A stretch of DNA of 64,000 nt from Anaspis maculata (GCA_949128115.1 OX421965.1:5075253-5139252); one strand, 5' to 3'; positions 44,599 to 55,524 are shown, numbered from the stretch's first letter. The notes: a model not told the origin generated them from the letters alone. Numbers and translations are program-made.

Positions 44599-45094
44599 AT
44601 TTTTGAGTGGAGTCCTGCTACAAAAGCGAGTCGTGCTGGTCGAAACACCGGCGAGAGCCCCTCCTGAGTGGCAACGGCCAGGAGAAATTTCGAAAACTCA
44701 TTACGCTCAACTGGAGAATGGTGGAAAACTTCAACTGCGGCCTCAATTTGACTCTTTTGTTGTGTTGCTTCCTGCCAAATCTGGTTCCAATCCATCGGAT
44801 AGATTTTGAATTATTAATTGGTAAAGTTTTGAACTTTAACTTTCTTTATTATTTGACAGATGACAGATAGGGCAATGTTTCCAACTGTTATGAATACAGT
44901 TTTTCAAGGGCTTTCAAATGACATATTGCAAGTTGAGTTCCGTGAGATATAGCTTCTGACATTTGATGATAGTGACAGTTGGGTTTGACAGATGACAGCC
45001 AAAAACTAATGGGCTCTTTTCAGGAAACAACCATGTTTGTATACCAAATATCAAGTCGATCCAGTCAACTTTACGGCAGTTATCGTGGAAGATC

Positions 45095-45152
45095 ACAGAC
45101 AGACACACATACACACACACATACACACACACATACACACACACAGACAGAC
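45095..45152. repeat. CA/TACA microsatellite
   Basis: ACACAC runs are interrupted by TACA at 12-base steps and bordered by CAGACAGACA on both sides. It lies near the 3' end of the 43561-45277 insertion, a common position for such tracts in transposon tails. Confidence 0.9.
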
Positions 45153-46020
45153 ATCATTCTGAAAATGGTCTTAATCGTCTTGGAGGACCTCAAAACGGAT
45201 ATATCCGGTGGAATCTCAAAACTTTTTTTCTGCACGATTACAATACTTTCCCTCCGTGTTCGTGGGTGGGCCGGGAAAGTAAAATGACATTTTTCTCGTT
45301 TTCTCAGTAGTAACAAAAAGCTTCAGCCGAATTTTCAAAAAATTATTGTCACGTCCCTCAGCTTCACTTCTATTCCAATTTGAGCTGAAATTGAGGAACG
45401 TATCAAAAAAATTTTGAAAATTTTGATGAAATTTTTTGTTATTTCTGAGAAAACGAGAAAAATGTCATTTTTATTTTTCTGACGAAACGGCTGAAATTCA
45501 GTGCCATAATTGATCATTTGCAACTATTTGAAAATATTAATTTAAAAAAATCCTTACCTCAACAATCATTACGATTGTCAAAATTTTCTTGACAGCTCAA
45601 TGGTGCCAAGCAATTTTCTCCGCGTTATTATTAGCATGTTTGATGTAGTTTCCGAATTTGAAAATGAAATTTGGAAAATGTGCATACAGAATGTATTTTT
45701 TTGAAAAAAGCTTTGAAGTTTTTTTTTACAAGGCCGGCCCTGGAAACTTCAAACTGTTTGATAGGGCGATGTGTCAGATATCAATAGAAGAATCAACCCA
45801 CAAAATTTCAATCCAATCTATTCGGTCGTTCTGAAGATACGGCTTGTCAAAAAATTCGACAAAATACATGAATCACCCTGTAACTTCGAAACAAACAGTG
45901 TTAGAAAAATTTCAAAGCCAGATCCTGGTATGCCTGGTAAAACTGGACCTACCCTTAGGCTATGTCCATTTGGTGGTGAATCACCCTGTATACCCACACT
46001 ATTCGTGACTATAGTATATA

Positions 46021-46885
46021 CAGGGCTGGGCGGTATTTCAAATACAAGTATTTGAAATACGTATTTGAAACACATTTAAGTATTTTGTATTTTGTATTTA
46101 AATACATTTGATTGAGAAGTATTTGTATTTTGTATTTTGAAATAGTTCAGGCAGCTAGTATTTTGTATTTTGTATTTTGAATACATTTTTCGGAAAAGTA
46201 TTTTGATTTTCAAAATACAAAATACAAAATACATTTGTTTCCCATGCTCTTTAGTCTGTTCGGGCCGAAATTGTTCTGGTAATACTATTTTCACCCCATT
46301 GACATCTCTTGCTTTTGCACACTATCTGGGATCGATAATGAGTTCGATTGCATCTTTTACGTACTACGTTTTACTGGTAAGTGCATCCTACTGTCAGCCA
46401 CGAGAGGTTCCATGTCGGATGTCGGACAATATTTTCGAAAAGCTGGTTGTCCCCAAAGGAAATCAACATGTTATTTTGAAGAATTGATGAATGAAGTAAG
46501 GAATAGGTTTAAATATGAAGTTTTCTTTACTTTATGTTTATTTTATTTGTCTTTTCATAGTTCATAATAACTCACTTATTGTTGCGACTGAATCAATGAA
46601 GTGTTCCCATATTTCAATGAAGTGTTGAAATACTTGCATTTTACGGATTTTCCAATAAAATGGTTAAAATACGCAATAGGAATGTATTTTGTATTTTGTA
46701 TTTGGAATACTCTAGGTTGTATTTTGTATTTTGGAATTTCTTAGTTTTCCAAAATACGTATTTTGTATTTTGTATTTCAAAGACATTTCAAGAAGTAGTT
46801 TGTATTTTGTATTTCGACTATCTTGGATCGTGTATTTTGTATTTTGTATTTAAATACATTTTTCAAAGTATTTTGCCCAGCCCTG
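46021..46885. mobile_element. hAT-type element with AAATAC-rich interior
   Basis: The ends CAGGGCTGGGC and GCCCAGCCCTG are exact inverses and AGTATATA is repeated on both sides (46013-46020, 46886-46893), the hAT signature. About half of the element is made of GTATTTTGTATTTTGTATTT-like words and their inverses, which makes both halves self-complementary. No transposase is present. It separates the innermost piece of the giant palindrome's right arm from the rest. Confidence 0.9.
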
Positions 46886-48694
46886 AGTATATACAGGACG
46901 TAGGTACTTTCACGAAAATATGGCCAATGCAGGTACTCACCTTGCATCAGGTACTTGGTCCTCATTAATTTGAACAGATGAACGCTGTCACTGTTATGTT
47001 GAAGACATCATTTTGTCATTGCCAAACACAGATGTTGGGTCTGAAGATTTGGGGCAAGCGACTAGCAAATTTAAACAAGTTTGATCTTTGTACTTTCATC
47101 TCAAGCACGTTACACCAATTGTAACTGGAATTCACAACAAAACCGTTTGATTTTTCTCAAAGAAGTAAAGTTGTCTATTTCAAATTTTTACACTTTGACT
47201 CTCGTAACACTTGGCTTTCGTTGCGTGCTTATTCAGCTGACCATCAAGTCAACCGTTTACAGAAGTTCTGTTTAGAACATGTGAGAACATCCATTTTGTC
47301 ATGGATTCGTTTATTTCAAGTGACCCTCTAGGCCCAGCATTATCAAAGTGGACCAAAATTTGAGGAGCTTTATCCTTGAAAATTAATATCTAGTCCCAAA
47401 ATTATTCTACAAGCAATCGATGAGACATCTTTCGTCTTCTGTGGGGGGCAAACTAGTCATACAAATCAAATATCCTCTGCGGGCCAAACAATACAAATAT
47501 CTAAATTCCAGTCATATCACCAGGATTTTTTCCCCTAAAATGTTCGGAACGTTTCTTTGGGTTTAGTTAAGCGGGAGAGGCAGATATAAGTAAAATCTTC
47601 ATCAATGGTATTGTTACAATTATTGTTTTTTTGTCATATTATGTGCATTGTTTGAGCCCTGTATTTTTATCTCAACCACCTTAAACCAATTGTAGTTGAA
47701 ATTCACGATAGAACCGTTTTATTTTCTCCAAAGAAGTAAAGTCGCCTATTTGAAAATTTCACATTTCGACTCGTTCAACATTCGACTCCCGTTGCGTGTT
47801 TATTCAATTGACTATTTAGCCAACCATTTGCAGAAATTCCGTTTAGAACATGTGAGAACAAAAAAGTAGAATATTCGATATTTGACTTGCGCACCACCAC
47901 CATTTACGTCATCTATCATCTGAAATTTTGGAACTTTGGCCATGCACCCACACAGTATTTGTAGCCAATGCACACAGCTTACGATCACCACCAAGTGTGT
48001 AAAAATTGCTTCAGAAATAAGGATTTGCGGGAGGTTTTGAAACTGTTGATTTATTGTAAATTAGGAAAAAATGACATGTGGACCTTCCTTTAATTCACTA
48101 TATTTTCACAGTGGAATGTGCAAATCAAGTGAATCTATTGCCAAATTGCAAAGAAAAGCTGAATCTTCCAGAACCCACCATCAATGTCGTTCTTTACAGA
48201 GTTCAGGAACCAAAAAAAAAACTCGACATACGACACATTTTTATTTGAGTTCGCCGCCGCCATCTTGATTTTTGATAATTTAGCTATATTGACAATCGAT
48301 TCGAGTAGACGATTTAGTCAGCAAGCTTTTGAATTCAAGTTTGTGAAAATCGGCCAAGGAACTAAAAAGTTGGAAAAAAATAATGAATCTCCTTTTATTT
48401 TTTTTTTAACCCGGTATAAGGTAAGTACCCAATATCTGACAGCACCATTCGATCTAGAATTGTTTGTTCGGTAGATCCGTACTTTTATTTGGAGAAAATC
48501 AAAAAAACTCGAAGAAATATCAGCGAACTGAAGAATTGACCAGTCGTCAACTTTGATGCGATATTGCTTGAAAATGTACCAAAAATCGCGAAAGCACCCG
48601 AGTGATTATTTGTCCTGGGATGACCCTCTAACGATTTAAAAAAATATTTTTGATTACATCATTTTTCCTACAGAAGTACTGCTAGGGACTGGAT

Positions 48695-48966
48695 TAACTG
48701 GGGTCCCTGGGACCCTGATTTTCAAAAGTCGTTAATACATATGTGTAGTTTCTTTTTTACAACAAGTGACTATGGATAGGGATAAAAAGAACTATAGTCT
48801 ATACATTTCATGGATTATCAAGCATCGAAATACAAAATTGATTGTTCTGGCCTGAGCTTTGTTCAACAACGTGAAAAATATACCAAAAAAGTGATAGGTT
48901 GATATGATAGTTATTGTTTCAAAACTGACAATGCGTTAGAAGAAAGGATTAAACTTTGAATGTATA
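48695..48966. other. Spacer between nest and next MITE
   Basis: Nothing recognised, apart from a GGGGTCCCTGGGACCCTG palindrome at 48700-48717. Confidence 0.4.
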
Positions 48967-50140
48967 CAGGGTGATTCATGAGTGACCTTACATAGGCTGA
49001 TGGGAGATAGAGGACTTCGAGGCGAGTCAGGATCCACTGAGGAAATTTGGTTTTCTCCATTGGTTACGAATATACAGGGTGTTTTGTGTGTTTCGTGTGA
49101 AAGTTTGATCAGCGATATTTCTGAAACGGCTGAAGATATGGTGTTGAAATTTACCAGTAATATTTCTCTGCTGGAACTTATCCAGAAGTCATACCGGGTG
49201 AGTCAAAATCCAGGGCCGGAATTGAAAAAATGTGCCCCTTTTTTATTTGATCAAAAAGTACATTTTCTGGCCGCTTTTCTGAAAAACTGTTATCGGATTC
49301 GAAAAGCTAAGAAAAATGCTTCAAGAATCATTCTTCAATTTAGATGGCACACCTAGACCGTTTCGACAAAAAAAATAAAAGTTATATTTGTGGGTAAGTT
49401 TCCATTTTTTACCGGACATAATCGACTCATTGTTTGATTGAATCCATTAAAATTCATTTTTTAGCTTGTCTCTGTGGAACAGAAGAGCTTGGTAGTAAAT
49501 AAAATTCCATAGCCGGAAATTTTTTTTTTGACGATCAAATCGAGTCTAATTTTGGTTTCGCTCTCGATTTTGTCATAAAAAAAAAATTGTCAGCTCTGGA
49601 ATTTTTTTTTCGACCAAGCCCTTCTATTCAACAGAGACAAGCCAAAAAATGAATTTTAATGAATTCGATCAAACAATGAGTCGATTATGTCCGGTCAAAA
49701 ATGGGAACTCACCCACAAAATTTACTTTTAATTTTATTGTCGAAACGGTTTAGGTGTGCCATCTAAATTAAAGAGTGATTCTTAAAGCATTTTTCCTTAG
49801 CTTTTTGAATCCGATAGCAGTTTTTTAGAAAAGCGGTCAGAAAATGTACTTTTTGATGAAACAAAAAAGGGGCACCTTTTTTCTAGCCCGGCCCTGGATT
49901 TTGACTCACCCGGTATGGCTTCGGGATGAGTTCCAACAGAGAAATATTACTGGTGAATTTCAACAAAATACCTTCGGCCGTTTCAGAAATATCGCTTATC
50001 AAAGTTTCATACGAAACACACAAAACACCCTGTATCTTCGTAACCATCGGAGAAAATAAAATTTCTTCAGTGGATCCTGACTCGCCTCGAAGTCCTCTAT
50101 CTCCCATTAGCCTTTGTAAGGTCACTCATGAATCACCCTG
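48967..50140. mobile_element. CAGGGTG-ended palindrome with three tiers of ends
   Basis: The outer ends CAGGGTGATTCATGAGTGACC are bordered by TA (48965-48966, 50141-50142). A second pair (CAGGGTGTTTTGTGTGTTTC) starts exactly 108 bases inside (49075) and a third (CCGGGTGAGTCAAAATCCAG) 119 bases further in (49194), each with its inverse in the other arm. The arms meet near 49560. No transposase is seen. The sequence is different from the 28384 family, but the 108-base offset is the same. Confidence 0.85.
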
Positions 50141-50181
50141 TATAAGGAAGGGCAAACATAAGAAAAAATATTCGAACAATA

Positions 50182-50714
50182 GAGAGTTATTGCAGATGAA
50201 ATAAGGGCAAGCCGTATTAAAAGCGGCACTTTTTTGACACCTACGCTTGCGCAAATTAGTGCGACGTTAAATTTCCCTTAATAAGGATAGTGCTTGCCTT
50301 TATTTGTGCACTCTTTAGGTCGACCTAATTTATACTTTATTTTGACAAGCCCCGTAAATGGCCCTGTACTTAGTGTATTGTTGGTTGCCTATATTCGTCC
50401 AATTTTGAGCAAACTTCCCTTACGTAATTAAATAAGGGGCTGATTTTTTGCAGATGGACTCTGCAGGCCTTGCAGTACAAGTGTGCAAGAAATCAAGCCC
50501 GTCAGAGGAGTCCTTGTGTCCCGCATGCAATTTGCACTCCAGCTTTACATTGAGACTGGAAATTTAGGTTAGGAATTGGGAATGACGGGACAAGTAAGGG
50601 AATTTGCAATCTGCAATAACTCTTATTCAACAACCAAAAATAAGGTAAGCAGTATTTTAATAACGCCTCCTTTAATAGTGCCGTGCAGTAAAATGGCATT
50701 TTGCAATAACTCTC
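50182..50714. mobile_element. MITE with GAGAGTTATTGCA ends
   Basis: The terminal inverted repeats GAGAGTTATTGCA are exact and bordered by TA (50180-50181, 50715-50716). The interior is non-coding, with several AATAAGG words. It is a Tc1/mariner-type MITE by flank. Confidence 0.75.
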
Positions 50715-50940
50715 TAATATAACATGAAAAGCCAGTCTTAGCGAGGTTGTTGAAAACTGCTATTATTCGCTATGCAGTCTTCGTTCCACGCTCTGTGCTT
50801 ATCTCACAATGGTTTATGACAGACATGACATAAGTTTTTTGTCTTTTTGTCTTTTCTCCAAGACAGGTGACACACCTGTCTTCCTTTCTGACAATATCTC
50901 GTCGACCTGGAGGTGGTCATGTATTCCAAAATATACTTAA

Positions 50941-51159
50941 ATGGATCTCACAGTGGGGTCCAGCGTACCCGAACAGTCACTTTGGATGCTCTTAGAAGCA
51001 ATACAAAGCGCATCTGAGGTGAATTACTGGAAGTGCAGGTAGGTGAAGGTACCAACTGAATTTACATGGACGGGTGCTGCCCAATTTGCAACCGTTCAAA
51101 AATTATTAGAAAAACAAAATTCGCTCGGGTCTTTTGGACCCCAGAGTGGGGTGCGAAGG
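50941..51159. mobile_element. piggyBac-type MITE at TTAA
   Basis: TTAA borders both sides (50937-50940 and 51160-51163). The subterminal GTGGGGTCCAGCGTACCCGA at the left and the inverse of CGGGTCTTTTGGACCCCAGA at the right form imperfect inverted repeats. The exact TTAA target is the hallmark of piggyBac elements. No gene is present. Confidence 0.65.
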
Positions 51160-51277
51160 TTAAAAATGTCCCTTGGTCTTGAAGCATCAAATTTTTGAGC
51201 CCGTAGGTCTTTGAGGGCTTGCAAAAAAAAGCTCTAATTAACTAATCGTCGATGTTTAAGATTAAGGTTAGATATAA

Positions 51278-51546
51278 TGTTATCTACGCCACTGGTGAGG
51301 TGCCTGCCTGCCATGTGTCAGCCTGTCAAACGGCGCGCCACCTGTAGAGCAACGACGGAGGTGCTCCTCGGCGGATGACACTGGTGACAGTCGGGATGAC
51401 AGTGGACAGTTGGCAACCCTGATTCGGGATTATTATTATTATTCATCGGGCGGCTTTTTCCTGTATTACATACAAGTCGGAGAGTAAAGCGTGTTTTCTT
51501 AAATTTTGTCGTTATTTTCTCGCGCAACGCCCCTTTGGGGTTATCA
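51278..51546 (+). repeat. 5' LTR
   Basis: 269 bases, TGTTATCTACGCC to TTTGGGGTTATCA. It has one more ATT in its (ATT)n stretch (51430s) than the 3' LTR and is otherwise identical by eye. Confidence 0.95.
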
Positions 51547-51567
51547 TCAGAAGTGGGATCCAAATCC
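51547..51567 (+). other. Putative primer-binding site, tRNA-Leu-like
   Basis: TCAGAAGTGGGATCCAAATC, directly after the 5' LTR, is complementary to the T-arm/acceptor side of leucine tRNAs as I remember them (CCCACTTCTGA near the 3' end). It begins a few bases in from the usual CCA position. The match is from memory, not computed. Confidence 0.5.
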
Positions 51568-51672
51568 AAAGCTTACATTGTATTTTTGATTGCAGTTGCG
51601 CTGTGCTGCGGTCTGATCGAGCGGCCCCAGAGGCGGAGGCCGATTTGTCTTTGCGACTCTTGGCGTCAAAAA

Positions 51673-54600
51673 ATGGCGTCGAGAGATGGTGGTTCAGCTG
51701 CATCCGAAAATGCTACGCTGAATAGCATTGAGTCAGCAATGCTCCGTTTAATCGATACACTGGCCCGAGGAGCCCCTGCCGCAAGTAGCGTCCAGCATCA
51801 GCCGATGTACACAACACCAACTCCTAGACGTGATATCTCGTTGCCTACTTTTGACCCGGAGCATGACGACTCGGATACCTGGTGCGCCGAGGTAGAAAGA
51901 GCTATCGACATGTACCAATGGGATGAATATGAGACGCTCCATATCGTTCCTGCGTTTTTGTCAAAAAGCGCCAAGGTATGGTTTCAGAACTGGAAATGTG
52001 AAGACCGGAGGTGGTCAAAATTCAAGGCGGATTTCGTCAGCGTTTTCCCTGTGCAAGTCACGATTGGGGAACGACTCGAGATTGCTGTTAACTGTAAGTC
52101 CAGCCAATTTACTTCCTATTCTGAATATGTTCGCACTAAAGTCCAGCTTTTGCAACGAGTAAAATTTGAAATTCCTGAAACGGCGATGATCGATATCATC
52201 ATAACTGGCATTAGTGATGAAACTTGTAGAATCACGGCTCGTAACTGTCGTTGTTCCAAGGTGAGCGACTTAATTGTGATTTTGTGCAACTTCAAACTCC
52301 ACACGCCCACCCCATTAAAAGCGGATTCAGTAGGGCCTTCGCGTACGGTGCGACGTGAGCATCATCGGCCGCATCATTCTAAACATCCGTACACTAAAAA
52401 CCCTGGCAACAGCAACCAAAGGCGCTGTTATCGGTGTAATAGTCCGTCACACATTAGGTCAAACTGTACACGACAGGAGGGTAAGGACTTGAGTGACAAT
52501 AAGCCAGTTTGCACTTTCTGCCATGAAAGCGGTCACCTTGAAAATTCATGTTTCGCGAAACTTAGGTCCGAACAACATAAGAAATCAGTGAACTTTTGTC
52601 ATTCTACTGATAACTTTCACTGCACCGCAGTCGTCGTTGACGGCATTCCGACAGATGCATTTATTGACACTGGATCTCAAGTTTCTCTGGTATCACGACG
52701 CCTTGTCAATAAGCTGACTGTGCAAACTCATCAAGAACCACTCGTCATGTTGGCATTGGGAGAAACCCCTATTGTTTCTCAAGAACGTGTGACACTAACT
52801 GTAGAGTTTCCGTCCCTTACGATCGAGTCCGATTTTTACGTTCTAGACGAAAAACTTCCGGCTGATCTATTGATAGGCACAGACGTGTTGGATCGGGAAG
52901 GCATTTGTTATACCCGCACTCCTGAAGGATTCTCACTGTCACGTGCCAGCGCGGCACCCACTGTCTTGACTGTTTCCATTCCTCAGAAAATAAAAGCTCC
53001 ACGAGATTCCGTCAAGGCCATAACAGATATACTTGCATCGTTTGAAAATCTCATCGCTGATGGAACGTCAACCTCAACTGTCACGACAAGTGAACTTTTT
53101 ATCCGTGTAACATCCGCTGTTCCAATAAGATACCAACCGTATCGACTGTCTTTAGCCGAAAGAGAAACAGTACAGGGGATTATTGACGATCTATTGCAGA
53201 AAAAAATAATTCGGCCTTCGTGTTCACCCTATGCCAGTCCGGTGCTTCTCGTCAAAAAAAAGGATGGTCGAGACCGCTTGTGTGTGGACTTCCGCGCACT
53301 GAATAGAGTCACAGTCAATGACCGGTACCCGTTACCTTGCATTGACGACCAAATAGATCGTCTATGCGGCAAGAACTTTTTTACATCTTTAGACATGGCG
53401 TCCGGGTTCCACCAAATTCCCATTCATTGCGAATCAATCGAGAAAACGGCCTTTGTCACCCCTGATGGCCAGTGGGAGTATCTCAAGATGCCGTTTGGGC
53501 TCGCTAATGCTCCGTCCGTGTACCAAAGGGCAATTAATTCGGCGTTGCAGCCCTTGATCCAAGAAAAGAAGGTGTTGGTATATATGGACGACGTCTTGAT
53601 CGCTTCAAGCACTATCGAAGAAAACCTTCAAACACTGAATGAGGCCTGCCGGTTACTTTCAAATTGCGGTTTTCAGATCAACTTGGACAAATGTCAATTT
53701 CTGGCCAGAGAAATTGAATACTTGGGTCGTCGAATTTCAAAACACGGTGTACGTCCGAGCGAAACCAAAGTAATCGCGCTTACAAACTCGCATGCCCCTC
53801 GGAATGTTCGCGAGGTCCGCCAATTTTTTGGCCTTGCGGGGTATTTCCGGAAATTGGTTCGTGGGTATTCGTCGAAAGTCAAGCCCATTACCGATTTACT
53901 CCGAAGCAACGTGTCGTGGAATTGGACAGAAGAGTGCGAGTCTATCCGCCGGGATATCATTTCCCTTCTGTCAGACTACCCCGTCTTGGCATTGTTCGAC
54001 CCAAGCCTGGAAACCGAATTACACACCGATGCAAGTAGCCTGGGGTACGGTGCAGTTTTGCAGCAAAAACATGTCGACGCTATGCGAGTAGTGGCATATT
54101 TTAGCCGAAGCACACAGGGAGCCGAGAATAAATATCATTCGTATGAACTCGAAACTTTGGCAATCGTAAACGCTCTCAAGCATTTCCGCCACTATCTACT
54201 TGGGCTTTCTTTCACAATCATCACCGACTGCAACGCTGTGAAATCGACCATGAACAAGAAGGATCTCAATCCGAGAGTGGCCCGTTGGTGGATTTATTTG
54301 CAAGACTTCACATTCGAGATCAAATACCGTAAGGGAACGAACATTCCTCATGCCGATTTTCTGAGTAGAAATCCCCTGATCAATGTGGTAGAGATCCCGC
54401 AAACCACATCCGAACCTTGGCTTCGTGTTGCTCAAAAGGTGGACGCCTACACATCAGAATTAATGAAAAGATTGGAAAACGGTGAAGTTGATGGTCGTTT
54501 TTACAAAAAGAAGAATGGATTCCTTTATCGTGTCGTCGCAGAAGAGAAGGGTACTACAATTCTGAGGCTGTTTGTGCCGCCGTCTTTGCGATTACCCTTA

Positions 54601-54741
54601 CTGCAGGTATACCACGACGAGTGCTGTCACATAGGTTCGGACAAAATCCTTGAAGGAATGCGCCGGCACTACTGGTTTCCAAAAATGAAACAATTTGTGG
54701 CAAAATACTGCAAACGTTGTTTGGTTCTGCTTGATGCATAA
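51673..54741 (+). CDS. Gag-Pol polyprotein of the LTR retrotransposon (gag, PR, RT, RNase H, start of IN)
   Basis: The frame is open from inside the LTR, but the first plausible start after it is the ATG at 51673 (MASRDGG). Gag-like sequence fills the first 240 residues. Two CCHC zinc knuckles follow (CYRCNSPSHIRSNC near 250, CTFCHESGHLENSC near 278). The aspartic protease has FIDTGSQVSLVS near 330. The RT shows LCVDFRALN, FTSLDMASGFHQI, MPFGLANAPSV and YMDD at about 637-640. RNase H has HTDASSLGYGAV near 785 and ADFLSR. The integrase zinc finger (HHCC, ending CKRC) closes the frame near residue 1018. Gag and Pol are one frame with no stop or shift between them. It ends early because of a frameshift at about 54735. 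Confidence 0.95.
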   Translation: MASRDGGSAASENATLNSIESAMLRLIDTLARGAPAASSVQHQPMYTTPTPRRDISLPTFDPEHDDSDTWCAEVERAIDMYQWDEYETLHIVPAFLSKSAKVWFQNWKCEDRRWSKFKADFVSVFPVQVTIGERLEIAVNCKSSQFTSYSEYVRTKVQLLQRVKFEIPETAMIDIIITGISDETCRITARNCRCSKVSDLIVILCNFKLHTPTPLKADSVGPSRTVRREHHRPHHSKHPYTKNPGNSNQRRCYRCNSPSHIRSNCTRQEGKDLSDNKPVCTFCHESGHLENSCFAKLRSEQHKKSVNFCHSTDNFHCTAVVVDGIPTDAFIDTGSQVSLVSRRLVNKLTVQTHQEPLVMLALGETPIVSQERVTLTVEFPSLTIESDFYVLDEKLPADLLIGTDVLDREGICYTRTPEGFSLSRASAAPTVLTVSIPQKIKAPRDSVKAITDILASFENLIADGTSTSTVTTSELFIRVTSAVPIRYQPYRLSLAERETVQGIIDDLLQKKIIRPSCSPYASPVLLVKKKDGRDRLCVDFRALNRVTVNDRYPLPCIDDQIDRLCGKNFFTSLDMASGFHQIPIHCESIEKTAFVTPDGQWEYLKMPFGLANAPSVYQRAINSALQPLIQEKKVLVYMDDVLIASSTIEENLQTLNEACRLLSNCGFQINLDKCQFLAREIEYLGRRISKHGVRPSETKVIALTNSHAPRNVREVRQFFGLAGYFRKLVRGYSSKVKPITDLLRSNVSWNWTEECESIRRDIISLLSDYPVLALFDPSLETELHTDASSLGYGAVLQQKHVDAMRVVAYFSRSTQGAENKYHSYELETLAIVNALKHFRHYLLGLSFTIITDCNAVKSTMNKKDLNPRVARWWIYLQDFTFEIKYRKGTNIPHADFLSRNPLINVVEIPQTTSEPWLRVAQKVDAYTSELMKRLENGEVDGRFYKKKNGFLYRVVAEEKGTTILRLFVPPSLRLPLLQVYHDECCHIGSDKILEGMRRHYWFPKMKQFVAKYCKRCLVLLDA

Positions 54742-55524
54742 AAGACCCCGCTTACAGCTTCGAGTTGCCATTAACTCCATACCGAAGGGCGACGTTCCAT
54801 TTGAAACTATCCATTGTGACCATTTGGGCCCCCTGAAAGCGTCAGGAAAATACAAACATGTTTTCGTGATAGTGGACGGTTTCTCAAAGTACTGTATACT
54901 GATTCCTAATGAGTCCACCTCATTCTGGAGTTTTCGAAGAATATGGAACAGTTTCTTGCATTGTTCGGAACGCCCAAACGCATTGTAAGTGATAATGGGC
55001 CTTTTATGGGAGACGCCGCGAAATCACTAATGGCAGATTGGGGAATTGATGTACACGTCATTACACCGGGGGTCCATAGGTCAAACGGTCAGGTAGAACG
55101 TTACATGTCTACTATCGCAAACATGTTGAGAGTTGAATGCAGACATGACGCCAGTAGCTGGTCAACCAAACTTTGGAAGATACAGTTGGTTTTGAATTCT
55201 ACTGTACAGAAAACAACCGGTTGTACCCTTTTACAGCTCATACTGGGTAGTGACGCTTCCGTTCCAGCTGTGACTGCTTTGCTAAATGATTTGGCCACTA
55301 ACGAAACTCCCCCAAACCGGCGCCTGCTTCGTGAGAAAGCTTCAAAAAGTTTGGAAGCAAATGCTCTTGTACAAAGTCGCCGTTTCGCAGATGCCAAAAG
55401 AGCTCCAGAGTTTAAAGTGGGCGAACTGGTGGTTTTATATAAGCGTAATGTTGCACACAAGTTGGATGCGCCTGGTAAAGGACCGTACGAGATCACCAAG
55501 CTGTTACCTTCGGGAAGGTACTAG
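54735..55524 (+). pseudogene. Integrase core and C-terminus in two shifted frames
   Basis: Integrase inserts the cDNA into the genome. The first catalytic Asp (HCDHLGPL) and VIVDGFSKY lie in the frame covering 54735 to about 54915. A second shift near 54910-54940 moves to the frame with EQFLALFGTPKRIVSDNGPF and HRSNGQVERY (second Asp and the Glu), ending at 55524 after FKVGELVVLYKRN and GPYEI, which resemble the GPY/F-type tail. Two single-base-type shifts in an element with near-identical LTRs are notable. All catalytic residues are present, just not in one frame. Confidence 0.85.

Larger units (their letters stand above)
43561..45277. mobile_element. Unclassified 1.7-kb insertion in copy 2
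   Basis: Copy 1 is continuous across the site (near 28905), so both boundaries are known. AGTAAAAAT at the left and AGTAAAAT at the right look like an 8-9 bp duplication. The ends are not a clean TIR: TTTCCCGGC lies about 20 bases in from the left, and its inverse GCCGGGAAA closes the right. The right part has a CA microsatellite and the words TCTTGGAGGACCTCAAAACG and CGATTACAATACTTTC. A 165-codon frame lies inside. Confidence 0.6.
41274..45988. mobile_element. CAGGGTG-ended palindrome, copy 2, with two insertions
   Basis: It starts CAGAGTGATTCACCACCAA, ends with the inverse GGTGGTGAATCACCCTG, and is bordered by TA (41272-41273, 45989-45990). It matches 28384-29608 closely, and the second internal CAGGGTG copy again lies 108 bases in (41382). 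Compared with copy 1 it has gained 41515-43281 and 43561-45277. Without these it is about 1.2 kb, the same as copy 1. Confidence 0.85.
23428..48694. mobile_element. Giant nested palindromic element (outermost shell of the nest)
   Basis: The ends GTCCTGTCCCTAGCAGT and, inverted, ATCCAGTCCCTAGCAGT are each bordered by TA (23426-23427, 48695-48696). The left arm (23428-25880) is an inverted copy of the right arm (46894-48694) over about 1.8 kb. The innermost arm parts are the CTATAGTCACGAATAGTG block at about 34760-34785 and its inverse at about 45990-46020. The arms themselves hold only one extra insertion on the left (24147-24817). All else between them is later insertion plus roughly 0.9 kb of original loop (34786-34813, 37815-37974, 40607-41271). 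Without inserts the element would be about 5 kb. No transposase of its own is recognisable. Confidence 0.75.

Noticed and set aside
44607..44870. Overlapping 68- and 87-codon plus-strand frames
   Set aside because: Shadows of other frames within the unclassified insertion; no motif.
45083..45316. Minus-strand frames with Cys-Val repeats
   Set aside because: Translation of the CA microsatellite.
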